64,000 bases of DNA from Reinekea blandensis MED297. Lineage in GTDB: Bacteria; Pseudomonadota; Gammaproteobacteria; Pseudomonadales; Natronospirillaceae. The stretch's first letter is position 1; the number at the start of each line of letters is the position of its first letter. This document shows positions 1-12,485 of this stretch, in pieces. The notes beneath the pieces were generated by a model, which was not told the DNA's origin, did not search any database, and worked only from the letters and a program-made list of their open reading frames with translations. The position numbers and the translations under genes are program-made. The DNA is taken from the NCBI RefSeq assembly GCF_000153185.1, contig NZ_CH724149.1, positions 874,232-938,231 on the forward strand. Direction: 5' to 3'.

Positions 1-2
1 AG

Positions 3-512
3 ACCATGAGCGCCGTTGCCCAAGAGCTGCCAACGTTACAGGTTCTGATTCCGGCTGCAAACGAAGCCCGTAATCAGCAGATCACGCAGTGGCTGCAGGC
101 ACACTCACCCGGGTTTCACTATCAGGTGATCGACGGGCAAGCAGATGCTGTCATCACTGCCAGTGATGCCGTATTGGTGGCCTCAGGTACCGCGACATTA
201 CAAACCATGCTGCTGAAGAAACCCATGGTGGTGGCTTACCGCATGAGTGGCTTTTCTTACTGGCTGATATCGTCTCTGGCGACAACGGAGTGGGTATCGT
301 TGCCTAATATACTTGAGCAGCGGTACTGGGTTCCAGAGCGGCTTCAGGAAGCCGCAACGCCAGAGCAACTGAGTGCAGATTTAAAGACGGCGCTGACCGA
401 CAAGGCCTACCGGCGCGCGTTCGTTGAACGGGCGGAACACTGGCATCAGTACATGGCCCGCAATGCCGATGAAGAAGCAGCCAAAGCGGTTTTGTCGCTG
501 GTTACCCTATGA
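3..512 (+). CDS. lpxB: Lipid-A-disaccharide synthase, C-terminal part (cut by window edge)
   Basis: LpxB joins UDP-2,3-diacylglucosamine and lipid X to make the tetraacyl disaccharide of lipid A at the inner membrane. Only about the last 170 residues are present and the frame is open to the left edge, so the ATG at 6 is internal. The segment [19 protein letters not shown] matches the conserved nucleotide-sugar binding end of this GT19 family. Its stop overlaps the rnhB start by 4 nt (ATGA), the usual lpxB-rnhB coupling in gammaproteobacteria. Identification rests on this motif plus the lpxB-rnhB-dnaE order. Confidence 0.93.
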   Translation, partial: TMSAVAQELPTLQVLIPAANEARNQQITQWLQAHSPGFHYQVIDGQADAVITASDAVLVASGTATLQTMLLKKPMVVAYRMSGFSYWLISSLATTEWVSLPNILEQRYWVPERLQEAATPEQLSADLKTALTDKAYRRAFVERAEHWHQYMARNADEEAAKAVLSLVTL

Positions 513-1117
513 CGCAGAATGGATTTGATTTCGGCGCTGAGCTGAGCCATGTGGCCGGGGTTGATGAGGTTGGTCGCGGTCCCTTGGCCGGCAAGGTAGT
601 CACGGCGGCGGTCATTTTGGATCCGGCTCGCCCGATTGATGGCTTAAATGACTCGAAAAAGCTGAGCCCGGCTCGTCGACTCGCGCTAAGCCAACATATT
701 CGTGAAAACGCGTTAAGCTATGCCGTTGCAGAAGCGAGTGTGGAAGAAATCGATGAACTGAACATTTTGGGTGCAACCATGCTGGCGATGCGTCGCGCAG
801 TCGAGGCATTGTCGGTCGCACCGAACTTTTGTTTGATTGATGGCAATCGGTTGCCGCCGGGCTTACCGTGCCCCGCCGAAGCAATTGTAAAGGGCGACGG
901 TTCCGTACCGGCGATATCCGCTGCCTCCATTCTGGCCAAGGTAACCCGCGATCAGCAGATGCTTGACCTTCACCAACAGCACCCTGAATATGGCTTTGAT
1001 CAACACAAAGGCTACGGTACCGCGCAACATCTGGCAGCCTTGGTAAAGTTTGGACCTCTCAAAGAGCATCGGCGGTCTTTTGCACCGGTTCGAAAGCTCG
1101 TTGAAATTTCACAATAA
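509..1117 (+). CDS. rnhB: Ribonuclease HII
   Basis: RNase HII cuts the RNA strand of RNA/DNA hybrids and removes single misincorporated ribonucleotides. The protein has 202 residues, a normal length. The signature [12 protein letters not shown] lies at residues 17-28, with D19 and E20 as metal-binding catalytic residues. A further acidic residue is in LIDGN near residue 110, and [10 protein letters not shown] carries the last conserved Asp. The start overlaps lpxB by 4 nt and dnaE follows after 9 nt, so the three genes are probably one transcript. Confidence 0.97.
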   Translation: MTQNGFDFGAELSHVAGVDEVGRGPLAGKVVTAAVILDPARPIDGLNDSKKLSPARRLALSQHIRENALSYAVAEASVEEIDELNILGATMLAMRRAVEALSVAPNFCLIDGNRLPPGLPCPAEAIVKGDGSVPAISAASILAKVTRDQQMLDLHQQHPEYGFDQHKGYGTAQHLAALVKFGPLKEHRRSFAPVRKLVEISQ

Positions 1118-1126
1118 GACACTGTT

Positions 1127-4100
1127 ATGACTTCATTTGTACATCTGCGCCTTCATACCGAATATTCGCTGACGGACGGCATCGTCAGAATCAAAGATCT
1201 CATCAACCGAGCCAGTGAGCTGGAGTTTCCAGCGGTTGCCGTCACTGATATCAGTAACTTTTTTGGCTTGGTTAAGTTTTACAACGGCTGTCTCGGCGCT
1301 GGCATTAAACCGATTTTGGGCGCGGATCTGTATATCGAGAACCCCGATGACGACAATGCCCCGTTCCTGATGACGGTGCTGGCGATGAACGAGACCGGCT
1401 ATCGGAATCTCACGGAACTCATTTCGGACGGCTTTCAGAAAAACCAAAAACATGATCGTGCTATCACCCGCGTGGAATGGTTAGCCGAAAAAAACGAAGG
1501 CCTCATTGTCTTGTCTGGTGCCCGATTGGGCGATGTCGGTTACGCGTTGCTGCGGGGCAACAACGATCGCGCGGAATCTCTGGTGCAGCATTGGAAATCA
1601 GTGTTTGGCGATCGTTATTATCTGGAGTTGCAACGGACAGGTCGTGATCAGGATGAGTCTTTGGTGCAAGGTGCAGTGGCTCTGGGTCGGAAGTATGGCG
1701 TTCCGGTGGTCGCGACCAACGATGTGATGTTCCTGACCCGGGAAGACTTTGAGGCGCACGAAACCCGGGTCTGCATTAATGACGGCGTCACCATTGACGA
1801 CCCTAAGCGGCCTCGCCGCTATGCTGAAGAACAGTATCTGAAATCCTCCGATGAGATGACCGAGTTGTTTCGGGACATCCCTCAAGCGTTGGAAAACTCG
1901 GTGCTTATCGCGCAGCGATGCTCGGCCACCGTTCAGCTAGGTAAGTACTTCCTGCCCGATTATCCGGTGCCCGAAGGCCTCACCATGGATGACTATTTTC
2001 GTCAGTTGTCCGCTGAGGGCCTTGAACGTCGATTGGCTGTGGCATTAGACCCGAAGCAACCGGATTTCGAAGAGCGCCGCCAGCAGTATTTTGATCGACT
2101 CAAGTTCGAACTCGATATCATCATTCAGATGGGGTTTCCGGGTTACTTCCTGATCGTGATGGACTTTATCCGGTGGGGCAAAAACAACGGCGTTCCTGTT
2201 GGACCGGGCCGGGGCTCCGGTGCAGGCTCGCTGGTGGCTTGGGTGCTCGATATTACCGACCTCGACCCGATTGAATACGATCTGCTGTTTGAGCGCTTTC
2301 TAAACCCTGAGCGGGTTTCGATGCCGGACTTTGACGTGGACTTCTGTATGGAAGGTCGCGAACGCGTGATTAATTATGTGGCTGAAACGTACGGACGACA
2401 GGCCGTCTCTCAGATTGTGACCTTCGGGACCATGGCTGCGAAAGCGGTGGTACGCGACGTGGCTCGGGTTCAGGGCAAACCCTTTGGCCTGGCCGACAAA
2501 CTGTCGAAACTGATTCCGCCTGACCCGGGCATGAAGCTGACCAAAGCCCTGGACGAGGTGGCGGAGCTGAAGGAGTTCCTGGAAGAGGACGAAGAAGCGG
2601 CTGAAATCTGGGAAATGGCCCTGAAGCTCGAGGGTATTACCCGGCAAACCGGTAAACACGCCGGCGGCGTGGTGATTGCCCCCACCAAACTGACGGACTT
2701 TTCGCCGCTGTTGTGCGAAGAAGACGGCACGGGATTGGTCACTCAGTATGATAAAAATGACGTGGAAGCGGCTGGCCTGGTGAAGTTCGACTTCCTCGGT
2801 CTGCGGACCCTGACCATCATTGACTGGGCATTGAAAATCATCAATCCGCGGCTCGAAGCTCAGGGTAAAGAACCCATCGATATTGCCCACATTCCGCTGG
2901 ATGACGCCGCGTCTTTTGAACTGTTGCAACAGGCGAAAACCACCGCTGTGTTTCAGCTCGAGTCCCGGGGGATGAAAGATCTGGTGATGCGTCTGCAGCC
3001 AGACTGCCTGGAAGACATGATCGCCCTGGTGGCGTTGTTCCGGCCCGGTCCTCTGCAGTCCGGCATGGTCGATAACTTCATTAACCGTAAGCACGGTCGG
3101 GAAGAACTGTCATATCCGGACTCGCAATATCAGCATGAGTGGCTGGAGCCGATTCTGGCGCCAACCTATGGGATTATTCTGTATCAGGAACAGGTGATGC
3201 AGATCGCCCAGGTCCTTGCCGGTTATACGCTGGGCGGCGCAGACATGCTGCGTCGAGCCATGGGTAAGAAAAAGCCCGAAGAGATGGCCAAGCAGCGTGC
3301 CATTTTTGAAGAAGGCGCCATCGGCAAGGGGGTGGATGGCAACCTGGCCATGAGAATCTTTGACCTGGTGGAAAAATTTGCCGGCTATGGTTTTAACAAG
3401 TCGCACTCCGCCGCCTATGCTCTCGTGTCCTATCAGACTCTGTGGCTCAAAACTCACTACCCGGCCGCCTTCATGGCCGCGACCATGTCATCGGAACTTC
3501 AGAACACCGAAAAAGTGGTGATCTTTGTCGAAGAGTGTCGACAGATCAACATCGATGTCCTGCCGCCAGATGTGAATGCCGGCGATTACTACTTCACGGT
3601 TAACGAACAAGACCAGATCATTTACGGTCTTGGTGCGATCAAAGGCGTAGGCGAGGGGCCGGTGGAAGCCATCGTAAATGCCCGTCGCAGTGGTGGTCCG
3701 TTTAAAGACCTGTTTGATTTTTGTGAGCGCATTGATCCGAAAAAGGTCAATAAGCGCTCCATTGAAGCGTTGATCAAGGCGGGTGCTCTGGATTCGATCG
3801 GTCCCAATCGACAGTTGATGCTGGAAGCGACGCCGGACGCCGTCAAGACCGCAGAGCAGAGCGCCGCCAACGCAGCGGCCGGTATGATGGACATGTTTGG
3901 CGCGATTGAAGCTGAAGAAACCGGTGATGTGTATGAGCCGTACGCGCATGTTCGGGAATCGACGCTGAAAATCAGACTGGCCGGCGAAAAAGATACTTTG
4001 GGTCTGTATCTGACAGGTCACCCCATCGATGAGTTCGAAAATGAAGTCCGTCAGGTGGCGACGTTACGGCTTGGTGAGCTGGATGGTTCGGCTGAGGAAC

Positions 4101-4630
4101 TGAAACGGGCGCGCAGAGGTAATATCAAGACCCTCGCGGGTCTGGTGATGGGCGTACGAACGCGGCAAACCCAACGTGGTGACACCATGGCCATTGTCAC
4201 TTTGGATGACCGGACCGGTCGGATCGAAATGACATTGTTCGGTGATGTTTATACTGAGTTTAAAGACCTCATCGTCCCGGACACCGTCATTGTGGTGGAA
4301 GCCGAAGCTGGTTGGGACGATTACAATGATCGCCCCAGAATACGGGCTCAACGGGTTTATACACTGGTCGAAGCTCGTCAGGCGCTGATCAAAGGTATTG
4401 AGTTCCGAGTCCAGCAGGAAGCCTCCCGGGATTTCCTGAATCGATTGCAGCCAATCCTTCGTGCCGATTTGCCGGAAGATCAGGGTTGCAAGGTCTGGAT
4501 TGCTTACCGCAATGACCGGGCAAACGGGATGATTGAGCTCGGCGGGGATTATCGGATTCCTCTCGAAGATGAGGTGCTGCACCAGCTGAAAACTGAGTTT
4601 GGTGACGACCAGTATCGGTTCCGGTACTGA
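1127..4630 (+). CDS. dnaE: DNA polymerase III alpha subunit
   Basis: This is the replicative polymerase subunit, 1167 residues, close to the E. coli length of 1160. The N-terminal PHP domain begins at FVHLRLHTEYS. The palm acidic motif PDFDVDF puts D401 and D403 at the same numbers as the catalytic Asp residues of E. coli DnaE. The phosphate-binding GPGRGSGAGS, the fingers and HhH regions, and an OB fold near residues 990-1070 (TLAGLVMGVRTRQTQRGDTM) are all visible. It stands downstream of rnhB and upstream of accA, an order widespread in gammaproteobacteria. Confidence 0.99.
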   Translation: MTSFVHLRLHTEYSLTDGIVRIKDLINRASELEFPAVAVTDISNFFGLVKFYNGCLGAGIKPILGADLYIENPDDDNAPFLMTVLAMNETGYRNLTELISDGFQKNQKHDRAITRVEWLAEKNEGLIVLSGARLGDVGYALLRGNNDRAESLVQHWKSVFGDRYYLELQRTGRDQDESLVQGAVALGRKYGVPVVATNDVMFLTREDFEAHETRVCINDGVTIDDPKRPRRYAEEQYLKSSDEMTELFRDIPQALENSVLIAQRCSATVQLGKYFLPDYPVPEGLTMDDYFRQLSAEGLERRLAVALDPKQPDFEERRQQYFDRLKFELDIIIQMGFPGYFLIVMDFIRWGKNNGVPVGPGRGSGAGSLVAWVLDITDLDPIEYDLLFERFLNPERVSMPDFDVDFCMEGRERVINYVAETYGRQAVSQIVTFGTMAAKAVVRDVARVQGKPFGLADKLSKLIPPDPGMKLTKALDEVAELKEFLEEDEEAAEIWEMALKLEGITRQTGKHAGGVVIAPTKLTDFSPLLCEEDGTGLVTQYDKNDVEAAGLVKFDFLGLRTLTIIDWALKIINPRLEAQGKEPIDIAHIPLDDAASFELLQQAKTTAVFQLESRGMKDLVMRLQPDCLEDMIALVALFRPGPLQSGMVDNFINRKHGREELSYPDSQYQHEWLEPILAPTYGIILYQEQVMQIAQVLAGYTLGGADMLRRAMGKKKPEEMAKQRAIFEEGAIGKGVDGNLAMRIFDLVEKFAGYGFNKSHSAAYALVSYQTLWLKTHYPAAFMAATMSSELQNTEKVVIFVEECRQINIDVLPPDVNAGDYYFTVNEQDQIIYGLGAIKGVGEGPVEAIVNARRSGGPFKDLFDFCERIDPKKVNKRSIEALIKAGALDSIGPNRQLMLEATPDAVKTAEQSAANAAAGMMDMFGAIEAEETGDVYEPYAHVRESTLKIRLAGEKDTLGLYLTGHPIDEFENEVRQVATLRLGELDGSAEELKRARRGNIKTLAGLVMGVRTRQTQRGDTMAIVTLDDRTGRIEMTLFGDVYTEFKDLIVPDTVIVVEAEAGWDDYNDRPRIRAQRVYTLVEARQALIKGIEFRVQQEASRDFLNRLQPILRADLPEDQGCKVWIAYRNDRANGMIELGGDYRIPLEDEVLHQLKTEFGDDQYRFRY

Positions 4631-4713
4631 GCCTTGAGCGTTGGCTTGGTCATTTGTTCTGGCGCACGGCGCAATAACGGATGACTATTGTTTACTTTTG
4701 TTCATAGCTCAAT

Positions 4714-4740
4714 CGACACCGGGCCTCTTGCTCGGTGTCG
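4714..4740. other. Hairpin in the dnaE-accA spacer
   Basis: A perfect 8-bp inverted repeat, CGACACCG at 4714-4721 and CGGTGTCG at 4733-4740, has an 11-nt loop. No T-run follows on either strand, so it is not a typical intrinsic terminator. It could be an mRNA processing or stability element between dnaE and accA. The rest of the 209-nt spacer shows nothing clear. Confidence 0.35.
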
Positions 4741-4839
4741 GACAACCCATTAGTCTGATCCGAATACTGATAAAACGTCTCAATAGAGCTGAAACGCCCA
4801 ACAGTGTTGATCAGGGCATCAGCCGACATAGGAATAGAC

Positions 4840-5787
4840 ATGAATCCGGATTATTTAGAATTTGAGCAGCCAATTGCTGAACTGATCGCCAAAATTGATG
4901 AGCTTCGCCTGGTTGGTCACCGAAACGATCTGAACATTTCCGGTGAGATCGATAAGCTCAGCACTCAGTCACGCAAGTTGACAGAGCAGATTTACAGTAA
5001 GTTAAGCTCCTGGCAGGTGTCACAGGTTGCCCGTCATCCCCGACGTCCTTATACCCTGGATTATATTGAGCGGATATTTACCGATTTCGATGAGCTGCAT
5101 GGTGATCGTCACTATGCAGACGATGCTGCGATTGTCGGTGGAACGGCTCGGCTGAATGGTGAGCCTGTCATGGTCATCGGGCATCAGAAAGGACGTGAAG
5201 TTGCGGAAAACGTACGACGCAACTTTGCGATGCCGCGGCCAGAAGGTTATCGCAAAGCATTGCGGCTGATGCAGCTTGCTGAACGGTTTAAGATGCCGGT
5301 CATCACCTTTATCAACACCATGGGCGCTTATCCGGGTATTGGTGCTGAAGAACGTGGTCAATCCGAAGCAATCGCTTATAATCTGTTGAAGATGTCCTCT
5401 CTTCAGGTGCCGATCATCTGTACGGTGATCGGGGAAGGCGGTTCTGGTGGGGCGTTGGCCATTGGTGTCGGGGACCGGGTGAACATGTTGCAATACAGCA
5501 CCTATTCCGTTATTTCGCCGGAAGGCTGTGCCTCTATTCTCTGGAAAACAGCAGAGCGGGCATCGGATGCTGCCGAGGCAATGGGCATTACGGCGCCACG
5601 ACTTAAAGAGTTGGGTTTGATAGACCATGTCATCAAAGAACCGCTCGGCGGGGCTCATCGTGATTACGATGAAATGGCCGCCAGCCTCAAGCAGACCTTA
5701 GAATCTCAGCTGGAGGCCCTGAAGACGTTGCCTCTGGATGATTTGTTGTCAACGCGTTACGAGCGTTTGATGTCTTACGGAGCTTGA
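4840..5787 (+). CDS. accA: Acetyl-CoA carboxylase carboxyltransferase subunit alpha
   Basis: AccA with AccD moves the carboxyl group from biotin-BCCP to acetyl-CoA, the committed step of fatty acid synthesis. I chose the ATG at 4840 ([15 protein letters not shown]) because it matches the canonical AccA N-terminus and has AGGA at 4830-4833. An upstream GTG at 4804 would add 12 unconserved residues. The protein is then 315 residues, as expected. The crotonase-like core shows [18 protein letters not shown] and [13 protein letters not shown], which form the CoA site and oxyanion hole. Confidence 0.98.
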   Translation: MNPDYLEFEQPIAELIAKIDELRLVGHRNDLNISGEIDKLSTQSRKLTEQIYSKLSSWQVSQVARHPRRPYTLDYIERIFTDFDELHGDRHYADDAAIVGGTARLNGEPVMVIGHQKGREVAENVRRNFAMPRPEGYRKALRLMQLAERFKMPVITFINTMGAYPGIGAEERGQSEAIAYNLLKMSSLQVPIICTVIGEGGSGGALAIGVGDRVNMLQYSTYSVISPEGCASILWKTAERASDAAEAMGITAPRLKELGLIDHVIKEPLGGAHRDYDEMAASLKQTLESQLEALKTLPLDDLLSTRYERLMSYGA

Positions 5788-5930
5788 TCGAGCCCTGGAG
5801 CGCGTTCATGAACAGACTGCATGAGCGCGTAGCCTTCGGAATCAACGGTTTACCGATTGTTCGTTCCTGGCAGGCCGACTCATCTCCATTGTTGCCCTGA
5901 TGAACAGGGCTGACCGGCCGGAGGTGCTGG

Positions 5931-6398
5931 GTGACGAACGCCATATCCACAACCTTTTCTCTCAACGAACCAATCGTCGGTGAAACGCTGGCGCTGGTAT
6001 TGAATCGAGTGCTGGATGAGCACGAAGCCCTGGAAGGGGTGCCTGCTTATTTATTTGATATTGTGTTTCATGATGGCACTCGTGTCGGACAGATTGATTT
6101 ACGGCTCAGTGACGCCGAGCCGTTGGTTCTTTATGGCGGTCAGGTTGGTTACGGCATCGATAAGGCCTATCGTGGTCACAGTTATGCCGTTGAAGCCTGT
6201 CGGTTGTTGAAAACAGTTGCGCTGGCTAATCACTACCATCAGCTCTGGATAACCTGTAATCCCGATAATCATGCTTCGATTCGAACTTGTGAAAAGCTTG
6301 GCGCGGTGTATGTGGAACGGCTGGCCGTTCCGCGAGGTTCCGAGTTGTGGCGACGCGGTGATCGTGAAAAACTTCGCTATTTGTGGCTGCTAGATTAG
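5931..6398 (+). CDS. GNAT-family N-acetyltransferase
   Basis: A 155-residue protein of the GNAT acetyl-CoA-dependent acyltransferase fold, substrate unknown. The acetyl-CoA loop region is VGYGIDKAYRGHSYAVEACRL (split as VGYGID / YRGHSYA), followed by the WITCNPDN-ASIRTCEKLGA block typical of GNATs that act on small molecules or protein N-termini. The start is GTG at 5931 with CGGAGG at 5920-5924. A small hairpin (GCCCTG/CAGGGC, 5894-5910) lies just upstream. The gene sits between accA and tilS, where other gammaproteobacteria carry unrelated genes, so it looks like a local insertion. Confidence 0.85.
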   Translation: MTNAISTTFSLNEPIVGETLALVLNRVLDEHEALEGVPAYLFDIVFHDGTRVGQIDLRLSDAEPLVLYGGQVGYGIDKAYRGHSYAVEACRLLKTVALANHYHQLWITCNPDNHASIRTCEKLGAVYVERLAVPRGSELWRRGDREKLRYLWLLD

Positions 6399-6404
6399 GA
6401 TCGC

Positions 6405-7724
6405 GTGTCTGTGTCGTCCCTCCAAATTGAAAACATGTTCCTGGATTTGCAACGTGAGTTGCGTCGAAATTTTCAACCACCTGTCTATGTCGGATACTCC
6501 GGTGGCGTCGACTCTATTTTGCTCCTCTCATTGGCTTGCCAGGCCTATGGAGCCGATCAGGTTACGGCCATCCATGTTAATCATCAGGTGTCTGAGTTCG
6601 CGACACAATGGCAAGAGCACTGCGTCGCTCAGGCCGAGCAGTTAGGGTGTTCGTGTATCGTCCGCACTGTTGAGGTGGGTAATCGCGGGCAGGGCATCGA
6701 ATCGGATGCCCGTGATCGTCGCTATGACGCGTTTGCCAATGTGATGCCCGAAGGCGGAACCCTGTTGCTGGGTCACCATCTTGACGACCAGATAGAAACT
6801 TTTTTTCTGCGACTGTTGCGCGGAGCTGGCCAGCATGGTCTTCAGGGGATGGTTCAGGAATCAAACCGGGATGGTTATCGAATCATTCGCCCGTTATTAA
6901 CCACCAGTCGACAGGATATTGAACTCATGGCTCAGCATCATGGGTTGCGGTGGATTGACGACGAGTCGAATGAGGATACAAGGTTTGACCGCAATTTTCT
7001 CCGGCATGAGGTTTTACCGAAGATTGAGTCTCGCTGGCCGGGTTATCGGCAGCGCATTCTGCAGACGCAACAGCTGATCGCCGGGACGGAGACGTCGTCT
7101 GTTGATATGAGCGAAGCATTGGCGCACCGGTTGTCTCATGACCAGGGGCTAAAGATGGTGCAACTTGACGAGTTGAGTCGTGACCAGATCTTGTCGCTTT
7201 TGCATCAGTGGCTGACGACCGTGGGTCAGAAAGTTCCATCAAAAGCGCGACTGGAAGTCGTTCTCGATGAAGTTGTCCATGCCCGGCAAGATGCTCGACC
7301 TTCCGTCAGAATCGGCGAAGGCACTATCCAGCGACATGGACCGGCGTTGTACTGGGTGGCCGATTCGCCGCTTCCGTCGCAGGCACCTCTGGTTCAGATG
7401 GATGAGGCCTTGGTCTGGCCCGGCGTCGGATCGGTCCGTCTTAAGACGGTCACTGAAGGGCCCCGGTTGAGTGTCACACTGCCCGATTTATCTTTGCGGT
7501 TGAGGGCCGGGGGTGAAATGTTGCGTCCGCTTGGGCGTTCCCGATCAAGAGACTTGAAGCGCCTGTTACAGGAGTACCGCGTCAAACCGTGGTTGCGCGA
7601 CCGGATGCCGCTACTGTTCAGCGGAAAAGAGTTGGTCGCCGCCGGCGATGAACTGATGTCCGCAGACCATCTGGCCGTTGGTGACAATCCCGGATTTGTG
7701 CTGGATTGGCAAAAATCCGATTGA
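6405..7724 (+). CDS. tilS: tRNA(Ile)-lysidine synthase
   Basis: TilS modifies C34 of tRNA-Ile(CAU) to lysidine with ATP and lysine, so the tRNA reads AUA. The PP-loop SGGVDS is at residues 32-37. The substrate-specific segment GHHLDDQIETFFLRLLRG follows near residue 125, with the TilS C-terminal domain after residue 340. The protein has 439 residues, normal length. It starts at GTG 6405 with AGGA at 6397-6400; a second GTG at 6411 is possible. It lies 6 nt after the GNAT gene. Confidence 0.96.
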   Translation: MSVSSLQIENMFLDLQRELRRNFQPPVYVGYSGGVDSILLLSLACQAYGADQVTAIHVNHQVSEFATQWQEHCVAQAEQLGCSCIVRTVEVGNRGQGIESDARDRRYDAFANVMPEGGTLLLGHHLDDQIETFFLRLLRGAGQHGLQGMVQESNRDGYRIIRPLLTTSRQDIELMAQHHGLRWIDDESNEDTRFDRNFLRHEVLPKIESRWPGYRQRILQTQQLIAGTETSSVDMSEALAHRLSHDQGLKMVQLDELSRDQILSLLHQWLTTVGQKVPSKARLEVVLDEVVHARQDARPSVRIGEGTIQRHGPALYWVADSPLPSQAPLVQMDEALVWPGVGSVRLKTVTEGPRLSVTLPDLSLRLRAGGEMLRPLGRSRSRDLKRLLQEYRVKPWLRDRMPLLFSGKELVAAGDELMSADHLAVGDNPGFVLDWQKSD

Positions 7725-7749
7725 GGATACCCCCCGTCTTTGCTATGCT
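7721..7749 (+). promoter_or_regulatory. Putative sigma-70 promoter of pyrG
   Basis: TTGAGG (7721-7726) and TATGCT (7744-7749) are separated by exactly 17 bp, overlapping the 3' end of tilS. Transcription would begin near 7756 and leave a leader of about 90 nt before pyrG. Confidence 0.55.
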
Positions 7750-7787
7750 GATCTCCCATCTTGAACAGCTCAATTCCTGATTTTAAT

Positions 7788-7829
7788 TCCCAGTGACGCG
7801 CCCGCATCACCGGGATGGTTTTGTTTTTT
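7788..7829 (+). terminator. Terminator-like hairpin in the pyrG leader
   Basis: TCCCAGTGA (7788-7796) pairs with TCACCGGGA (7807-7815) with one A/C mismatch, and the T-rich stretch TGGTTTTGTTTTTTAG follows. It lies between the putative pyrG promoter and the pyrG ATG, so it can end tilS transcription, or it can act as an attenuator for pyrG. Confidence 0.6.
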
Positions 7830-7831
7830 AG

Positions 7832-9466
<1,635 letters not shown>

Positions 9467-9503
9467 ATGGTTGCCTCAGGCTCGCATTTTTTGGGTATAT
9501 GCC

Positions 9504-9509
9504 TATAAT
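9504..9509 (+). promoter_or_regulatory. -10 element upstream of eno
   Basis: A perfect TATAAT at 9504-9509 is followed by the GC-rich start region GCGGGCC. No good -35 lies at 16-18 bp. The eno ATG is 113 nt further, leaving a long leader that ends in AGGAGAG. Confidence 0.5.
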
Positions 9510-9618
9510 GCGGGCCTAATTTGTAAGAAAACTACATTTTGATTGACCCTGAACAAGAATTTGTTCTGCCAAATCCGAACAATAGAGCCCGATTTGGTTT
9601 ATTACTCAGGAGAGTTAA

Positions 9619-10923
<1,305 letters not shown>

Positions 10924-10956
10924 TTCTCTGAGCTGAGAAAATAATCCGGTTATTTT

Positions 10957-10984
10957 AAAAAGGGGGCTTGGCTCCCTTTTTTTT
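10957..10984 (+). terminator. Intrinsic terminator after eno
   Basis: AAAAAGGGGGC (10957-10967) pairs through a TTG loop with GCTCCCTTTTT (10971-10981), with one G-T pair, and more T residues follow to 10984. It separates eno from ftsB. Confidence 0.85.
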
Positions 10985-11022
10985 ATGCGTGAAAATGGCG
11001 TCTTCACCTGAAGAGAGCGGAT

Positions 11023-11295
11023 ATGAGACTGGTCCAGATTGCATTGCTGATACTGATTGTGTTGCTGCAGTATCGTTTTTGGTTTGCTGAAAACGGATAC
11101 CTGGATCATCGTCGACTGTTGGATAGCGTGGCCGAAGAGCAGTCTCGGCTAGCTGCCCAGCAACGGATTAATGCTAATCTTCAGGCTCGCGTCGACGATC
11201 TTAAATCCGGCAATGACGCGATTGAAGAACTCGCGCGGCAGAACCTGGGGTTGATAAAACCCGGTGAAACCTTTGTTCTGATTGCTGATGAGTAA
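11023..11295 (+). CDS. ftsB: Cell division protein FtsB
   Basis: FtsB is a small bitopic divisome protein that forms the FtsQ-FtsL-FtsB complex. This 90-residue protein has a short cytoplasmic N-terminus, one membrane helix at about residues 4-20 (IALLILIVLLQYRFWF), a coiled coil at about 30-66 and the conserved ELARQNLGLIKPGE that closes the family. It lies between eno and ispD, as in E. coli and Pseudomonas. Confidence 0.96.
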   Translation: MRLVQIALLILIVLLQYRFWFAENGYLDHRRLLDSVAEEQSRLAAQQRINANLQARVDDLKSGNDAIEELARQNLGLIKPGETFVLIADE

Positions 11296-11301
11296 TGCCC
11301 C

Positions 11302-11994
11302 GTGAGTTGTCATTTAATTCTGCCCGCTGCTGGTGTTGGACGACGTTTCGGGTCAGAACATCCCAAACAATATACCCTCGTGGCCGGCAAGTCCGTTATG
11401 GAGTGGACACTGTCGGCGTTCCAATCACTCCCGTTCATTGATCAGATCATCTTAGTTCTGGCCGAAGGGGATTCGCTCGGTCAAAACATCGCGGCAAACT
11501 ACCCGTCGGTGACCACCGTCAATGGCGGGGATGAGCGCTACGGCTCTGTGTTGAATGGACTGCATTGGTTGCAGCAACGGGTGTCCGCGGACGATTGGGT
11601 GATGGTGCACGATGTCGCCCGTCCTTGCGTTTCCACAGCGGATGTCGAGAAACTGTACCACTACTGTCAGTCTTCCGGAGACGGCGCCGTATTAGCGACC
11701 CCGGTGACGGACACCACGAAACGGCGACTCAGTGATACGAAGGTGGAAACGTTGGACCGATCCACGCTCTGGGCCGTGCAGACACCTCAATGTTTTCGGC
11801 TGGGCGAGTTGCACACCGCGCTGCAGCGGTGCCTTGCTCAGTCTGTTCCGGTAACGGACGAAGCATCGGCAATCGAACTGAATGAAGGTAATGTTGGTCT
11901 GGTTGAAGGTTCACGGCGCAATATTAAGCTGACGCATGCCGACGACCTGGCCATTGTTGAACTGTTCTTAACAAGTAAAGAGACTGAAACATGA
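11302..11994 (+). CDS. ispD: 2-C-methyl-D-erythritol 4-phosphate cytidylyltransferase
   Basis: IspD attaches CMP to MEP in the non-mevalonate isoprenoid pathway. The nucleotidyltransferase loop [11 protein letters not shown] is at residues 7-17, with VHDVARPCV and WAVQTPQ-F further on. The protein has 230 residues. It starts with GTG at 11302, 6 nt after ftsB, and its stop overlaps ispF (ATGA), so ftsB-ispD-ispF-truD-pcm-DUF368 looks like one translationally coupled operon. Confidence 0.97.
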   Translation: MSCHLILPAAGVGRRFGSEHPKQYTLVAGKSVMEWTLSAFQSLPFIDQIILVLAEGDSLGQNIAANYPSVTTVNGGDERYGSVLNGLHWLQQRVSADDWVMVHDVARPCVSTADVEKLYHYCQSSGDGAVLATPVTDTTKRRLSDTKVETLDRSTLWAVQTPQCFRLGELHTALQRCLAQSVPVTDEASAIELNEGNVGLVEGSRRNIKLTHADDLAIVELFLTSKETET

Positions 11995-12485
11995 TTCGAA
12001 TCGGGCATGGTTACGATGTGCATCGTTTTGATGAGCAATCGCCCCCAAGTGATATACGGCTAGGCGGCGTTGATATTCCTGCCCCTCATGCGCTGCTGGC
12101 TCACTCCGACGGTGATGTCCTGCTGCATGCGCTGAGCGATGCGCTGCTTGGCGCAATTGGCGCGGGAGACATCGGCGAGCATTTTCCTGATACCAGTGAC
12201 GAGTACCGTGGTGCTGATTCGCGGGAGCTCTTGCGTCAGGTTTATCGTCAGGTTACTGATGCCGGCTATTCCCTGGGCAACGCCGATATCACGGTGATTG
12301 CTCAGACACCGAGATTGAACACGCATAAACCGACGATGAAATCGTCCATCGCCGCTGTACTTGAGGTGAATGCTGACGCCATTAATGTCAAAGCCACAAC
12401 GACCGAGAAGCTTGGATTTGTTGGCCGTAAAGAGGGTATTGCCGTCCATGCAGTCTGCCTGCTGATGCGGAGTCCTGCGCAATGA
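11991..12485 (+). CDS. ispF: 2-C-methyl-D-erythritol 2,4-cyclodiphosphate synthase
   Basis: IspF cyclises CDP-ME-2-phosphate with loss of [14 protein letters not shown] at the N-terminus carries metal ligands D8 and H10, and the third, H42, follows in [21 protein letters not shown] (one contiguous block near residues 36-56). [13 protein letters not shown] is also typical. The protein has 164 residues, slightly over the usual 157-160. It overlaps ispD at the start and truD at the stop by 4 nt each. Confidence 0.98.
   Translation: MIRIGHGYDVHRFDEQSPPSDIRLGGVDIPAPHALLAHSDGDVLLHALSDALLGAIGAGDIGEHFPDTSDEYRGADSRELLRQVYRQVTDAGYSLGNADITVIAQTPRLNTHKPTMKSSIAAVLEVNADAINVKATTTEKLGFVGRKEGIAVHAVCLLMRSPAQ

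Noticed and set aside
2300..3094. 264-codon frame antisense to dnaE
   Set aside because: It is the complement of a well-supported gene, and its sequence has no family features.
3488..4021. 177-codon frame antisense to dnaE
   Set aside because: Shadow of the real gene; no start signals.
5020..5658. 212-codon frame antisense to accA
   Set aside because: Lies wholly inside the conserved accA coding region in the opposite direction.
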